This document shows positions 43,331 through 52,401 of a DNA stretch of 64,000 nucleotides, piece by piece. Source of the stretch: CBDDBU01 sp965226045. GTDB lineage: Bacteria > Pseudomonadota > Alphaproteobacteria > VGEJ01. The notes beneath the pieces are model-generated. The model saw only the letters and a list, made by a program, of their open reading frames with translations, was not told the DNA's origin and searched no databases. Position 1 is the first letter of the stretch. Each line of letters starts with the position of its first letter. A program made the position numbers and the translations under genes. The stretch lies in the NCBI GenBank assembly GCA_965226045.1, contig CBDDBU010000028.1:496001-560000 (forward strand), read 5' to 3'.

Positions 43331-44735
43331 TCAAACGGACCGATGGGCGGCGGCGAAGCGCCGCAGGTCGTCGAGCAGGCCGGGATCGGTCATGACGCGG
43401 GGCACCTTGTACTAGCCACCGAGCTTGCCGCGCTGTTTCATGCACGCGGCGAAGGCGCCGCGCGCGACCGCCTCGACGCGCGGCGGCTTGAGGCCGTAGC
43501 CGCCCGCGCGGTGGGCGGCGTAATCGGCGTTGGTCGCGGCGAGCGCGGCATCGAGGGCGGCGGCGAAGGCCCCGATCCGCTCCGCCCCGACCGCAGCCTC
43601 GGCGAACTCGACAATGAACAGGTAACCGCCGAGTGTTTCAGTCCATTCGGGGTATAGCGGGCCGACGCTGTAGTCGCTGACGTCGGCATCGATGGAGCGC
43701 GCCGCTTGGGCCACCGCCGCCTCGATCTCGGCGTCGATCAGGTGCTCGCCGAACGCCGAGCGCATGTTGGTGCCGCCCCAGCCAATGTCGGGATTGCGTC
43801 CAACGGCGATGAATGGCACGCCCGGGATCATCATTCCGACGGCGTGGTAGGACGGCGATTTGTAGCCGACCAGCAACCATATGTTGGGCGCCGAGACGCC
43901 GCGGTGGGGATCGCTCGCGATCAGCGCGCCGCCGCTCGCGCTCTTGCTCGCGGCGACGGCGAGCGAGTTGCTGCCTGATCGGCTCATGCCGCCGAGGATG
44001 TCGGTCAGGGCGTTGAGGGCGCCGGAGTCGGCGGCCGCGAAACTCGGCAGCGAGGCCGTGCCTTCCGCGACCAGGCGCGCCCACAGGACCGGCCAGTCAG
44101 GCCGCTGGCGTAGCTTCAGAAGGCGGAACCAGACCAGCCAGTTAACATCGACCGAACCCACCCGGCCGATCGTAACCACGTCCTCGGCCGTCCACGGCTC
44201 GCGCTCGAGCCCAAGCAGAGCGCACTCGTGGGGCAGGGAGGCAGTGCGCGCGAGGTGAAAGTTGATGCCGGCGATGAAGGAATCGAGCCAGCGCCGGTTG
44301 GCGGCCGGCATCGCGGCGACGATCTCAGGCGCAACCCGGCCGACATCGAGAATACGCAGGGAATGGTCGATATCGGTGGCGAGCGGGCCGCCCATCTCGG
44401 CGATTCGACCCTGAGATATGCGCCGCATCATCTCCATCTGGCCAAGCCGCAGGTGAGCGTGGACGAGCCCGAGCGTGAAGGCTAGATCGTCGTCGTTCTC
44501 AACTTCGATGAACGAGACCTGGTGGTCGTTCCAGTGGATGACGACCGGGCCCGCGAGGGGCAGCTCGGTGCGCGAGAACGTGGCCAGGCGCTGGTCGAGC
44601 GTGGTCCGCTGCGGCAGCGGCGTCAGCAGGGCGCATGACGACGGCGGCGATCGCGGCGCCGGCCGCACGATATGCTGTTAGGGTTGCCACCTTGCGAGGA
44701 TACCGCCGGACAACGGTTGGGAGTCTTCCTAACAT
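43331..44735 (-). pseudogene. Chimera of penicillin acylase N-terminal part and GH3-family C-terminal part
   Basis: The sense path starts at ATG 44735 with a basic, hydrophobic leader (MLGRLPTVVRRYPRK, AAGAAIAAVVM), shifts frame near 44635, then reads as a penicillin acylase family Ntn-hydrolase. That part has ALLTPLPQRTTLDQRL, VHAHLRLGQMEMMRRISQG, the nucleophile region MSRSGSNSLAVAAS, ASDPHRG and IGWGGTNMRSA. At about 43750 it switches without a break to a GH3-type C-terminus: FGEHLIDAEIEAAV, DYSVGPLYPE, PPRVEAVARGAFAACMK and KLGG. TAG at 43414-43412 stands where GH3 proteins have Gln, and the frame goes on YKVPRVMTDPGLLDDL to TGA at 43331. The acylase beta-subunit end and the GH3 front are missing. 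Confidence 0.7.
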
Positions 44736-44804
44736 GGTGCTGGCCCGCCGCCAACGCCACCCCGTCGTGCCTCTACATGAGGGGCGGGACATGAGGGGCG
44801 GGAC

Positions 44805-46059
44805 ATGAGGGTGCTGGTGCTCGGCGCCGGCGTGATCGGCGTTATTTACTTCCGCCTATCGCCTGGCCACTGCGGGCCACGAGGTGGTGGTCGTGGACCG
44901 CCAGGACGGTGCGGCGCGCGAAACGAGTTTCGCCAACTCGGGCCAGATTGCCGCCTACAACGCGCAGCCGTGGGCCGCGCCGGGCGTGCCGAGGATGGTG
45001 ATCGAGGAGTTCGGCCGCGCCGAGGCGCCGTTTCTGTTCCGTCTGCGCTTCGACCCGGCGATGTGGCGTTGGGCGACCCGCTTCCTGCGCCTGTGCACGC
45101 CGGAGGCGTTCCAGCGCACGCTCGCCGACATGAACCGGCTGTCGAGCTACAGCCTCGAGGCGCTCACGGCGCTGCGCGAGGCCGAGGCGATCGAGTACGA
45201 TCGGCGCGCGGAGGGCACCCTCAATCTTTACCGAACGCCGGCCGGCTTCGAGAAAGCTGCGGCGATGGCCGCCCGCGAGGATGACGCGCGGTTTCGACCC
45301 CAGGCGCTCGACATGGACGCCTGCGTTGGTGTCGAGCCAGCGCTCCAACAGAGCCGCCACCTCTTTGCTGGCGCGCTTCACATGGTCGGCGACGAGACCG
45401 GCGATGCCCATGAGTTCACCGTCCAGCTGGCCGAGCACGCGGCCATGCGTGGGGTCGATTTCCGCTACGGCACCCGTGTCACCAGCCTCGCATGGGCCGG
45501 CGATCGCGTCCAGGGCGCTAACACTGACCACGGCGCCATCGTCGCCGACGCCACGGTGGTAAGCCTGGGGAGCTACTCGCCGCTGATCCTGCGCCCGCTC
45601 GGCATCCGCGTGCCGATCTACCCGGTCAAGGGCTACTCCGTGACGGTGCCGACCGCCGGCGACAATGGCGCGCCGACCCACGGCATCTATGATCGGGGTC
45701 GCAAATTGTCGATGAGCCGGCTGGGCGCGCGCCTGCGCTCGGGGGGGACGGCGGAGTTCGCCGGCTATAACACCCATCTCGACGCGCGCCGCGCCCAGGC
45801 CATCCTCGACATGACGATGGCCGTCTTCCCAAGCGCCGGCGATGCGACCCAGGCCCAATTGTGGACCGGGTTGCGGCCGATGACGCCCGACTGCGCCCCG
45901 GTGCTCGGGCGGACGCCGTATCGCGGCCTCTATCTCAACACCGGCCACGGCAGCCTCGGCTGGACCCTGTCGTGCGGCTCGGCGCGGATCATCGCCGACA
46001 TCGTCTCGGGCCGCCCGCCCGAGATCGACCTCACCGGCCTCACCCTCGACCGCTTCTAG
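44805..46059 (+). pseudogene. dadA: D-amino-acid dehydrogenase (DadA-like) with N-terminal frameshift
   Basis: The start (ATG 44805) reads MRVLVLGAGVIGV, the FAD Rossmann motif; the frame then fails. The continuing frame resumes with TSAYRLATAGHEVVVVDRQ. Four extra bases (ATTT, about 44846-44849) between GV and TSAYRL account for it. The rest is a typical 390-residue DadA body: SFANSGQIAAYNAQPWA, GDETGDAHEFT, PVKGYSVTVP, LWTGLRPMTPDCAPVLG, and the C-terminal FAD contact GHGSLGWTLSCGS. Without frame repair the product lacks the FAD P-loop. The role would be membrane-linked oxidation of D-amino acids to keto acids. Confidence 0.85.
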
Positions 46060-46086
46060 GCCCTCCCGCACTATTGGGGGAGGGCC
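46059..46086. terminator. 9-bp hairpin after dadA
   Basis: GGCCCTCCC (46059-46067) and GGGAGGGCC (46078-46086) form a perfect 9-bp stem with a 10-base loop, starting at the last base of the dadA stop. No T-run follows, so termination strength is unclear. Confidence 0.55.
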
Positions 46087-46108
46087 GCCGGCGCACTCCA
46101 ACCCACCG

Positions 46109-46748
46109 TTGCACGCCGCCGCCGAGCGCCTGCGGCGGTTGTTCGATCTCGGCGCCGACCCGGCCACGATCGCCGCTCATCTCGGCGCCGATCCTCGCCT
46201 CGGGCCGAGCGTGGTGGTGCGGCCAGGCCTGCGTGTGCCAGGCGCCTGGGACCCGTTCGAACTTGCTGTCCGCGCGATCCTCGGCCAGTAGGTCAGTGTC
46301 GCGGCGGCCGTCAAACTCGCCGGGCGCCTTACCTCGATCCATGGCGAGCCGGTCGACTGCGAAGATCACGCCGCGCTGGGGCTCACGCGTTTGTTTCCTC
46401 TGCCCGGGGCTCTGGTCGAGGCCGACCCGGCCCGCCTCGGAATGCCGGCGGCGCGAGGCGCGGCGATCGCGGCGCTCGCCCGGGCGACTGTCGCGACGCT
46501 CGAGGCGCTGCCGGGCGTGGGGCCGTGGACCGGGCAAATACATCGCGATGCGCGGCCTGAGTGATCCGGACGCCTTTCCGAGCGGCGACCTCGTTTTGCG
46601 CCAGGTACTCGCCGACGACACCACGCGGACTCCGGGCGCGACGACGGCCCCAGCACGGGCGGTCGCGGAGCTGGCCGAAGCCTGGCGGCCGTGGCGCGCG
46701 TACGCCGCGCTTCACCTGTGGACCGAAGGGAGTGAGGACGATAAAACT
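46109..46748 (+). pseudogene. alkA: AlkA-type DNA-3-methyladenine glycosylase, multiply broken
   Basis: From TTG 46109 the frame reads HAAAERLRRLFDLGAD, DPRLGPSVVVRPGLRVPG and AWDPFELAVRAILGQ, then TAG (46289-46291), then VSVAAAVKLAGRL. Intact AlkA proteins have ILGQQVS here, so a Gln codon became amber. Later ALEALPGVGPWTG (the HhH-GPD region) is too close to the preceding helix, indicating a deletion. A frameshift near 46537 leads to YIAMRGLSDPDAFPSGDL (catalytic Asp region) and AEAWRPWRAYAALHLW. The gene would remove alkylated bases. It ends 17 bp inside the start of ogt, its usual DNA-repair partner. Confidence 0.85.
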
Positions 46749-47484
46749 GCTGATCGATCGAATTGAGAGTTCGCTAGGTGCGATCACGCTGGCGGTCGCC
46801 GACGGCGCCCTGTACGCGCTCGATTTCGGCGGCTGCGGCGACGCTATTCCAATCACGCGCAACACTGGCCCCACCACGCGCCACACTGGCCCCACCACGC
46901 GCCACACTGGCCCCACCACGCGCCACACTGGCCCCACCACGCGCCACACTGGCCCCACCACGCGCCACACTGGCCCCACCACGCGCCACACTGGCCCCAC
47001 CACGCGCCACACTGGCCCAACCACACGCCACACTGGCCCAACCACACGCCACACTGGCCCAACCACACGCCACACTGGCCCAACCACACGCATGACTGGG
47101 GCGACGGTGCGCAAGACTGGAACGACGGTGCGCGATGAGACCGATCCGGCTGGCGTGACGAGCCGACTTCGCGCCCATCTGGAAGATGATCTCGCGGCAC
47201 TCGCCGACATCGAGGTCGCCCCTCAAGGGACACCGTTCCAACGCTCGGTGTGGACGGCGCTGCGCCGGATCGCGCCGGGCGCCACCCTCTCGTACGGACG
47301 GCTCGCCGCCGAACTCGGGCGGCCGGGATCGGCGCGTGCGGTCGGCGCCGCCAACGCCCGCAACCCCATCGCCATCGTCATACCGTGCCACCGCGTGATC
47401 GGCGCCGATGGCGCCCTCACCGGCTACGCCGGCGGCATCGAGCGCAAACGCTGGCTGCTGCGCCACGAGGGCGCGCTCACCTAG
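46732..47484 (+). CDS. ogt: Methylated-DNA-[protein]-cysteine S-methyltransferase with repeat-expanded linker
   Basis: A 250-residue O6-alkylguanine-DNA alkyltransferase. The start GTG 46732 gives IKLLIDRIESSLGAITLAV (N-terminal domain strand). Between residues about 43 and 134 lies a 13-unit heptapeptide repeat (HTGPTTR). The DNA-binding domain follows: FQRSVWTALRRIAPGATLSYG (helix-turn-helix), arginine finger region RAVGAANARNPI and active-site IPCHRVIG with the acceptor Cys. Normal Ogt proteins are 160-180 residues, so the repeat adds about 90. It is inserted in the inter-domain region and may be tolerated. It overlaps the alkA remnant. Confidence 0.88.
   Translation: MRTIKLLIDRIESSLGAITLAVADGALYALDFGGCGDAIPITRNTGPTTRHTGPTTRHTGPTTRHTGPTTRHTGPTTRHTGPTTRHTGPTTRHTGPTTRHTGPTTRHTGPTTRHTGPTTRMTGATVRKTGTTVRDETDPAGVTSRLRAHLEDDLAALADIEVAPQGTPFQRSVWTALRRIAPGATLSYGRLAAELGRPGSARAVGAANARNPIAIVIPCHRVIGADGALTGYAGGIERKRWLLRHEGALT
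46861..47133 (+). repeat. 21-bp tandem repeat (13 units) inside ogt
   Basis: Eleven near-perfect 21-base units (core ACTGGCCCCACCACGCGC) run from 46861 to 47091, followed by two degenerate ones (47092-47112, 47113-47133). Units 1-7 have CCCCACCACGCGC, units 8-11 have CCCAACCACACGC: two sub-types in blocks, as expected from slippage expansion. The length keeps the ogt frame. Unit-to-unit identity and absence of spacers exclude a CRISPR. Confidence 0.95.
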
Positions 47485-47666
47485 CGGCCGCCGAGGCCTC
47501 TCCACAGCCGGCGAATCGGCCACGCCACCCCCTCCCCCCGCCCCCCCCCACGCTGGGGAGGGGGAGAAGTATCGTGAAGGCCGACGCCCATTTGTTCCCG
47601 CCACCCTCGGCTGGGGAAGGGGAGCCGCGCACGGCGGAGTCCCGCCGGCGGTGGTAGCATCGCGGT

Positions 47667-47915
47667 ATGAGCGCGGCGAGTTTCTTGCGGCGGCTGCGGC
47701 GGCCACTCGGGTTCGGATTCATCGGCCTGGCCGGGGTGCTGTCAATCGCGCTCGTCGTGGCGCCGTTCCTCGAACTCTCGTGGGGCGCGCTGGCCAGCGC
47801 GATGGGCGTACTGTTCGTTGCCGGCGAGGTCTGCTTTTTCGTCGGCGTGCTGTTGCTTGGCAAGGACGTCCTGAAATGGCTCAAGGACCTCGTCGTCAAA
47901 CTCAAGGAGAGCTAA
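47667..47915 (+). CDS. Small two-helix membrane protein (transporter-suffix-like)
   Basis: An 82-residue protein. A basic N-terminus (FLRRLRRPLGFG) is followed by two hydrophobic helices (FIGLAGVLSIALVVAPFL; MGVLFVAGEVCFFVGVLLLG) and an amphipathic basic tail (KDVLKWLKDLVVKLKES). The layout matches the short transporter-suffix proteins, which are otherwise uncharacterised. It stands alone on the plus strand, converging with a dioxygenase gene. The 180 bp before it contain low-complexity C/G runs only. Confidence 0.7.
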   Translation: MSAASFLRRLRRPLGFGFIGLAGVLSIALVVAPFLELSWGALASAMGVLFVAGEVCFFVGVLLLGKDVLKWLKDLVVKLKES

Positions 47916-47933
47916 GGCGCGCGCTGGCCTGGT

Positions 47934-48797
47934 TTAGCGGATGTGCCAGGGCTCGGTGAGCGGCTTGGCGCCATTGAGCTCGCCATAGCCGGCGCCGGTC
48001 GCGCCGCCCGGGTTGGGCCCGAAATAGCGCGGGTCCTGGGGCGCGCCGACCGGCTGGAAGCGAACATCCGTGGACAGGCGCACGCGGCCGCGCGCGGAGT
48101 GGTTGTCGAGCGCGCCGTGCCAGGTGAACATGCCGAAGATGACGATGTCGCCGGGCCCGAAGTCGGCGCTCAGCAGGCGCGCGCCGCGCGCGTGGGCGAA
48201 GCTGACATGGTCCTCGGCGCGGGCCGCCTCGCGGGCGCTATCGCGCGCGACATCGAAACCGCGCGTCGCCTCGACCAGATCGGCGAAGCGATGCGAGCCC
48301 TCGACCACGACCAGCGGGCCATCGCTGATCGGCACCGGCCCGAACGCCGTCCACACGGTGAACACCGCCTCGGTGGCGCGGGCAAAGAACGGATAGCCGC
48401 AATGCGGCCCGGTCGAGCGACCGACCGGGGCCGGGCGCAGGAACATATAGTCTTGGGCATGCATTGGCTGGCCGACGACCGTCCCCATGATCTCCCGGAT
48501 GCGCGGACCGTGGCTTACCGCGCGCAGACGCGGACCCTCCGAAACCGATCGCCAGAACGCCCCGAGGTCCGCCACCGCCTCCTTGCGGCGGCTAGCGCCC
48601 GTGGCGACCCCGTCGACCGCCGGCGGCGCGATCTCGCCCACCGCCTCCAGGCGGCCGAGGACCTCGGCACGGGCGGCGAGAACCTGGTTGATGTCGTGAA
48701 GGCCGCGCAAGAACAGATAGCCGTCGGCCGCGAGCCGGGTCGCCAGCCCCTCGGCATCCGGGAATAACGCGCTCGAATCGGTAAGCCCGCCCATCAT
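47934..48797 (-). CDS. Phytanoyl-CoA dioxygenase-family protein (third copy)
   Basis: A 287-residue Fe(II)/2-oxoglutarate oxygenase, divergent from the tandem pair at 34-36 kb. Likely metal ligands are in TGPHCGYPFF (an H-x-x-x variant at the usual H-x-D position) and MFTWHGALDNHS (distal His), with Arg in SARGRVRLSTDVRF for 2-oxoglutarate. The missing H-x-D aspartate at the first site is unusual and could mean changed metal use. The C-terminus (NGAKPLTEPWHIR) is typical of environmental PhyH proteins. The start may be the second Met. Confidence 0.85.
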   Translation of the reverse strand: MMGGLTDSSALFPDAEGLATRLAADGYLFLRGLHDINQVLAARAEVLGRLEAVGEIAPPAVDGVATGASRRKEAVADLGAFWRSVSEGPRLRAVSHGPRIREIMGTVVGQPMHAQDYMFLRPAPVGRSTGPHCGYPFFARATEAVFTVWTAFGPVPISDGPLVVVEGSHRFADLVEATRGFDVARDSAREAARAEDHVSFAHARGARLLSADFGPGDIVIFGMFTWHGALDNHSARGRVRLSTDVRFQPVGAPQDPRYFGPNPGGATGAGYGELNGAKPLTEPWHIR

Positions 48798-48941
48798 CCC
48801 CGGCGGGATGGACGCTGGCCTCGGGTGAGACGTCGATCAAGACGAATTGAGGCGCCACACTGGTTCCGCGCGGCCAACGCCCGCGCGATTGACTCCTACC
48901 CGGCCAGCACATAGCGTCGAATCGTGCCAACAGAGGACGAA

Positions 48942-51344
48942 ATGCCTAACCACAAGATCGCCATCATTGGCTCTGGTCCCGCCGGCCTAAGCGCCGCCGG
49001 GCGGGCGGCCGAGCACGACATCGACTACGTGCTGCTCGAGAAAGCCGACCACCTTTCCGACACCATTTTCAAGTACCAGAAGGGCAAGCACGTCATGTCG
49101 ACGCCCGATGTGCTGCCGTTGCGCTCGAGCTTCGAGTTCGGGGCGGGGCAGCGCGAGGACGTGCTCGAACGCTGGGACAAACGAGCCGAAGAACTCAAGG
49201 TCAAGGTCCGCCGCAACGCCGAGGTCACGGCGATCACCGGCGAGCAGGGTAATTTCGAGATCGCCTTGCAAGGCGGTGAGACCGTCAGCGCGGAGAACGT
49301 GGTCCTGTCGATCGGTCTGCAGGGCAATCTGCGCAAGATGGGGGTGCCGGGCTCCGAGCAGAGCTGGGTCCAGTACCAGCTCGACGATCCCGACGAGTAC
49401 GACGGCGAGACGATCGTGGTGGTCGGCGCGGGCGACGCCGCGATCGAGAACGCGGTCGCGCTAGCCGGGCAAAACAACGTCATCATCGTCAACCGGCGCG
49501 ACGAGTTCGCCCGCGTCAAACAGGGCAACCTCAACCTCATCCTCGCGGCGATCGAGAACGGCGACATCGAGTGCTACTACAACTCGAGCGCCAAGGAGGT
49601 GCGCGACGACGAGAACGGCAAGGTCCTGGTGCTGAAGACGGCGGACGGCGAGGCCGATGTCAAATGCGACCGGGTGATCGCGCGCCTCGGCGCGATCCCG
49701 CCACGTAAGTGCGTCGAAAGCTGCGACATCGAGTTCTCGAGCCCCGATCCGGGCGCCCTGCCAGAGGTGAGCGCGACCTACGAATCGAACGTGCCCGGTC
49801 TCTACATCATCGGCGCGCTCGGCGGCTATCCGCTGATCAAGCAGGCCATGAACCAGGGCTATGAGGTCGTCGAATTCATTCTCGGCAACGACGTCAAGCC
49901 CGCCGATGAGCCGCTGCTCGAAGCCAAGTTCAAGAACCTCGGTATCGAGGTCGGCGCCGCGCTGGAACTGTTTCGCGGCAACGTACCCCTGCTCTCGGGA
50001 TTGACGACGCTGCAGCTCAGGGAGTTCCTGATCGACTGCAATATTCATACGCCCAAGCCCGGCAAACTCATTTTCAAGCGGAACGACTTCACCAACAGCT
50101 TCTATTCGATCGTCTCAGGCCGGTGGGAATCGCGATCGACCCAGACGATCCGTCCGCGATCATCAATCTCAGCCAGGGCCAGTTCTTCGGCGAGATGGGT
50201 CTGATCTCGGGCCGGCGGCGCTCGGCCACGGTGACGGCGATCGAGAATTGCGTGCTGATCGAGACGCCTAGGCGGTCGATGATCAAGCTGATGAACTCAG
50301 TCGAGTCGGTCAAGCGGGAGATGGATCAGGAGGCGATGCGCCGCCAGATCAAGATGTACATCGCCCCCCACATCGGGCAGGAGGACCTCAACACGATCGT
50401 CGAATCGACGACGCTGGAGAGCTTCGGGGCCGGCGAGATTCTCTTCCGCGAGGGCGACGACGGCGATTCGGTCTATTTGATCAGGCGCGGCTCGGTGACG
50501 GTCTCGCGCGGCATTGGCGGCCGCGAGATCGTGCTCTCGTACGTCCCGGCCGGTCACTACGTCGGCGAGATGGCCTTGCTCACCAATGCCAAGCGCTCGG
50601 CGACGCTGCGGGCCGCCGTCGCGACCGAGGCGCTGCGCATGGAAGGCAGCGAGTTCAAGTCGGTGCTGGAGCGCAATCCGGAGCTGCGGTCGAGCGTGGA
50701 AGCCAAGTTCCAGGACCGGCTGGCGCAGAACGTCACCATGGAGAACGCGCCCGAGGTCGGTGGCATCATCGAGTTCCTGGTCAGCCAGGGCGCCGGCGAG
50801 GCGACCGACATCTTGCTGATCGACGAGTCGCTCTGTGTGCGCTGTACATAAAGAGAATGATAACTGCGAGGTCGCCTGCGCCGAGACCCATGGCGGCATT
50901 TCGCGCCTCGACCGCGAAGCGGGCCCGACCTTCGCCAACGTCCACGTGCCGACCTCGTGTCGCCACTGCGAGCATCCGCACTGTATGTCGGAATGCCCAT
51001 CGAACTCGATCCACCGCGCCCCCAATGGCGAGGTGTTCATGGACGAATCGTGCATCGGCTGCGGCAATTGCGAGCGCAACTGCCCCTATGGCGTGATCCA
51101 CATGTCGAGCAAGCCGCCGGCCAAGCCGCCGCTGTGGCAGTGGCTGTTGTTGGGCGCGGGGCCCGGCCCGGGCGAGCACGAGTGGCCCGGCAAGAACGAC
51201 GGCGGCCAAAAAAAGACCGCTGTCAAATGCGACATGTGCAAGGACATCGCGGGCGGTCCCGCCTGTGTTCGAGCCTGCCCGACCGGCGCCGCGCTGCGCG
51301 TCAATCCCGAAGAGTTTTTCTCGTTGACGCTGCGCCAAGACTGA
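48942..51344 (+). pseudogene. Thioredoxin-reductase-like / cyclic-nucleotide-binding / [4Fe-4S] ferredoxin fusion, broken in two places
   Basis: Three collinear pieces form one protein of about 800 residues. (1) 48942 onward is an FAD/NAD(P) reductase (IAIIGSGPAGLSAAG, VVVGAGDAAIENAVALAG), then a cNMP-binding domain start (KLIFKRNDFTNSFYSIVSGR). (2) One base lost near 50119 shifts to VGIAIDPDDP and GQFFGEMGLISGRRRSATV; a second cNMP domain follows (ILFREGDDGDSVYLIRRGSV, VGEMALLTNAKRSATL). (3) After LCVRC a 13-bp insertion (about 50845-50857) brings a stop; the frame resumes DNCEVACAETHGG with ferredoxin motifs CRHCEHPHCMSECP, CIGCGNCERNCPYG and CDMCKDIAGGPACVRACPTG. It probably passes electrons from NAD(P)H to Fe-S clusters under cyclic-nucleotide control. 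Confidence 0.8.
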
Positions 51345-51486
51345 GTCCTGGGCGGAGCGGCGGGCGACAAGACCGAGCCTCCTGAGCCCCTGGGCGCCAA
51401 GACAAAGCGGCCGCCCGCGGCCGCTCGCCAGGGGACGCGCTCGGGCGTTAGGATAGTCCCTGGCGAGGCCTTCTCGGAGCGAGTTC

Positions 51487-52401
51487 ATGGCTTTTTACGA
51501 CGGTCCGATGATCGACGCCCATCATCACCTGTGGGACCTGAGCATGGGAATGCACCCGTGGCTCGCGGGCAGCGACGACGAAGAAGGGCCGATCAACTTG
51601 AGGCCGCTCAAGCGCAACTACCTCGTCGAGGATCTGGTGCGCGACGCCGCCAACCAGAATCTCGTCAAATCGGTGCACATCCAGGCGGGCTGGGATCGCT
51701 CGGACCCGCTCGCCGAGACGCGCTGGATCCAAGGCCTCGCCGACTGCCACGGCTTCCCCCATGGCATCGTCGGCGACGCGCCGCTGCGTGAGCCGGGCGT
51801 CGAGGCGGTTCTAGAGGCGCACGCGCGCCACGCCAACATGCGCCGCATTCGCTACATCCTGAGCTGGCACGAAGACCCGGCCAAGCGTTTTGATCAGTTC
51901 GTCGACCGCGCCGACAACCTGACAGATCCAGACTGGCGCCGTGACTACGCGTTGCTCGCCAAGTTCAACATGAGTTTCGACGTGATGATCTATCCCGACC
52001 AGCTTGCCGATACACTCGATCTCGTCCGCGCTTATCCCGGCATCCAGAACACCATCAACCACCTCGGCAGCCCGATTGATCGCGACGAAGCGGGCATGGC
52101 ACGGTGGCGCGAGGGCATGAAGAACGTGGCCAGCGCGCCCAACGTCGCGGTGAAGATCTCCGACATTTGCGCCTATGACCCCGACTGGACGGTCGATAGC
52201 TATCGGCCGATCGTGCTCTCGCTGATCGATTGGTTCGGCGTCGATCGCTGCGTGTTCGCGAGCGATTTTCCGGTCGCCACGCTGCACGGCGATTTCGACG
52301 CCCACTACAACGCGTTCAAGGAAATCGTGCGCGACTTCTCGGCCACCGAGCAGCGCCAACTGTTCCACGACAACGCGGCCAGGCTCTACCGGCTAGGATG
52401 A
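51487..52401 (+). CDS. Amidohydrolase-2 family TIM-barrel hydrolase
   Basis: A 304-residue metal-dependent hydrolase of the amidohydrolase_2 group (lactonases and decarboxylases). First metal site: MIDAHHHLWDLS (H-x-H). Later ligands: SVHIQAGWD, the NHLGSPI strand, and the catalytic Asp in VFASDFPVATL. Length and order match the group, which opens sugar lactones or hydrolyses 2-pyrone-type dicarboxylates. The stop overlaps the start of the class IV aminotransferase gene by four bases (ATGA), so both act in one catabolic route. ATG 51487 follows GGAGCGAG. Confidence 0.88.
   Translation: MAFYDGPMIDAHHHLWDLSMGMHPWLAGSDDEEGPINLRPLKRNYLVEDLVRDAANQNLVKSVHIQAGWDRSDPLAETRWIQGLADCHGFPHGIVGDAPLREPGVEAVLEAHARHANMRRIRYILSWHEDPAKRFDQFVDRADNLTDPDWRRDYALLAKFNMSFDVMIYPDQLADTLDLVRAYPGIQNTINHLGSPIDRDEAGMARWREGMKNVASAPNVAVKISDICAYDPDWTVDSYRPIVLSLIDWFGVDRCVFASDFPVATLHGDFDAHYNAFKEIVRDFSATEQRQLFHDNAARLYRLG

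Noticed and set aside
46861..47133. CRISPR array
   Set aside because: The 21-bp units are contiguous without spacers and encode an in-frame heptapeptide inside ogt.
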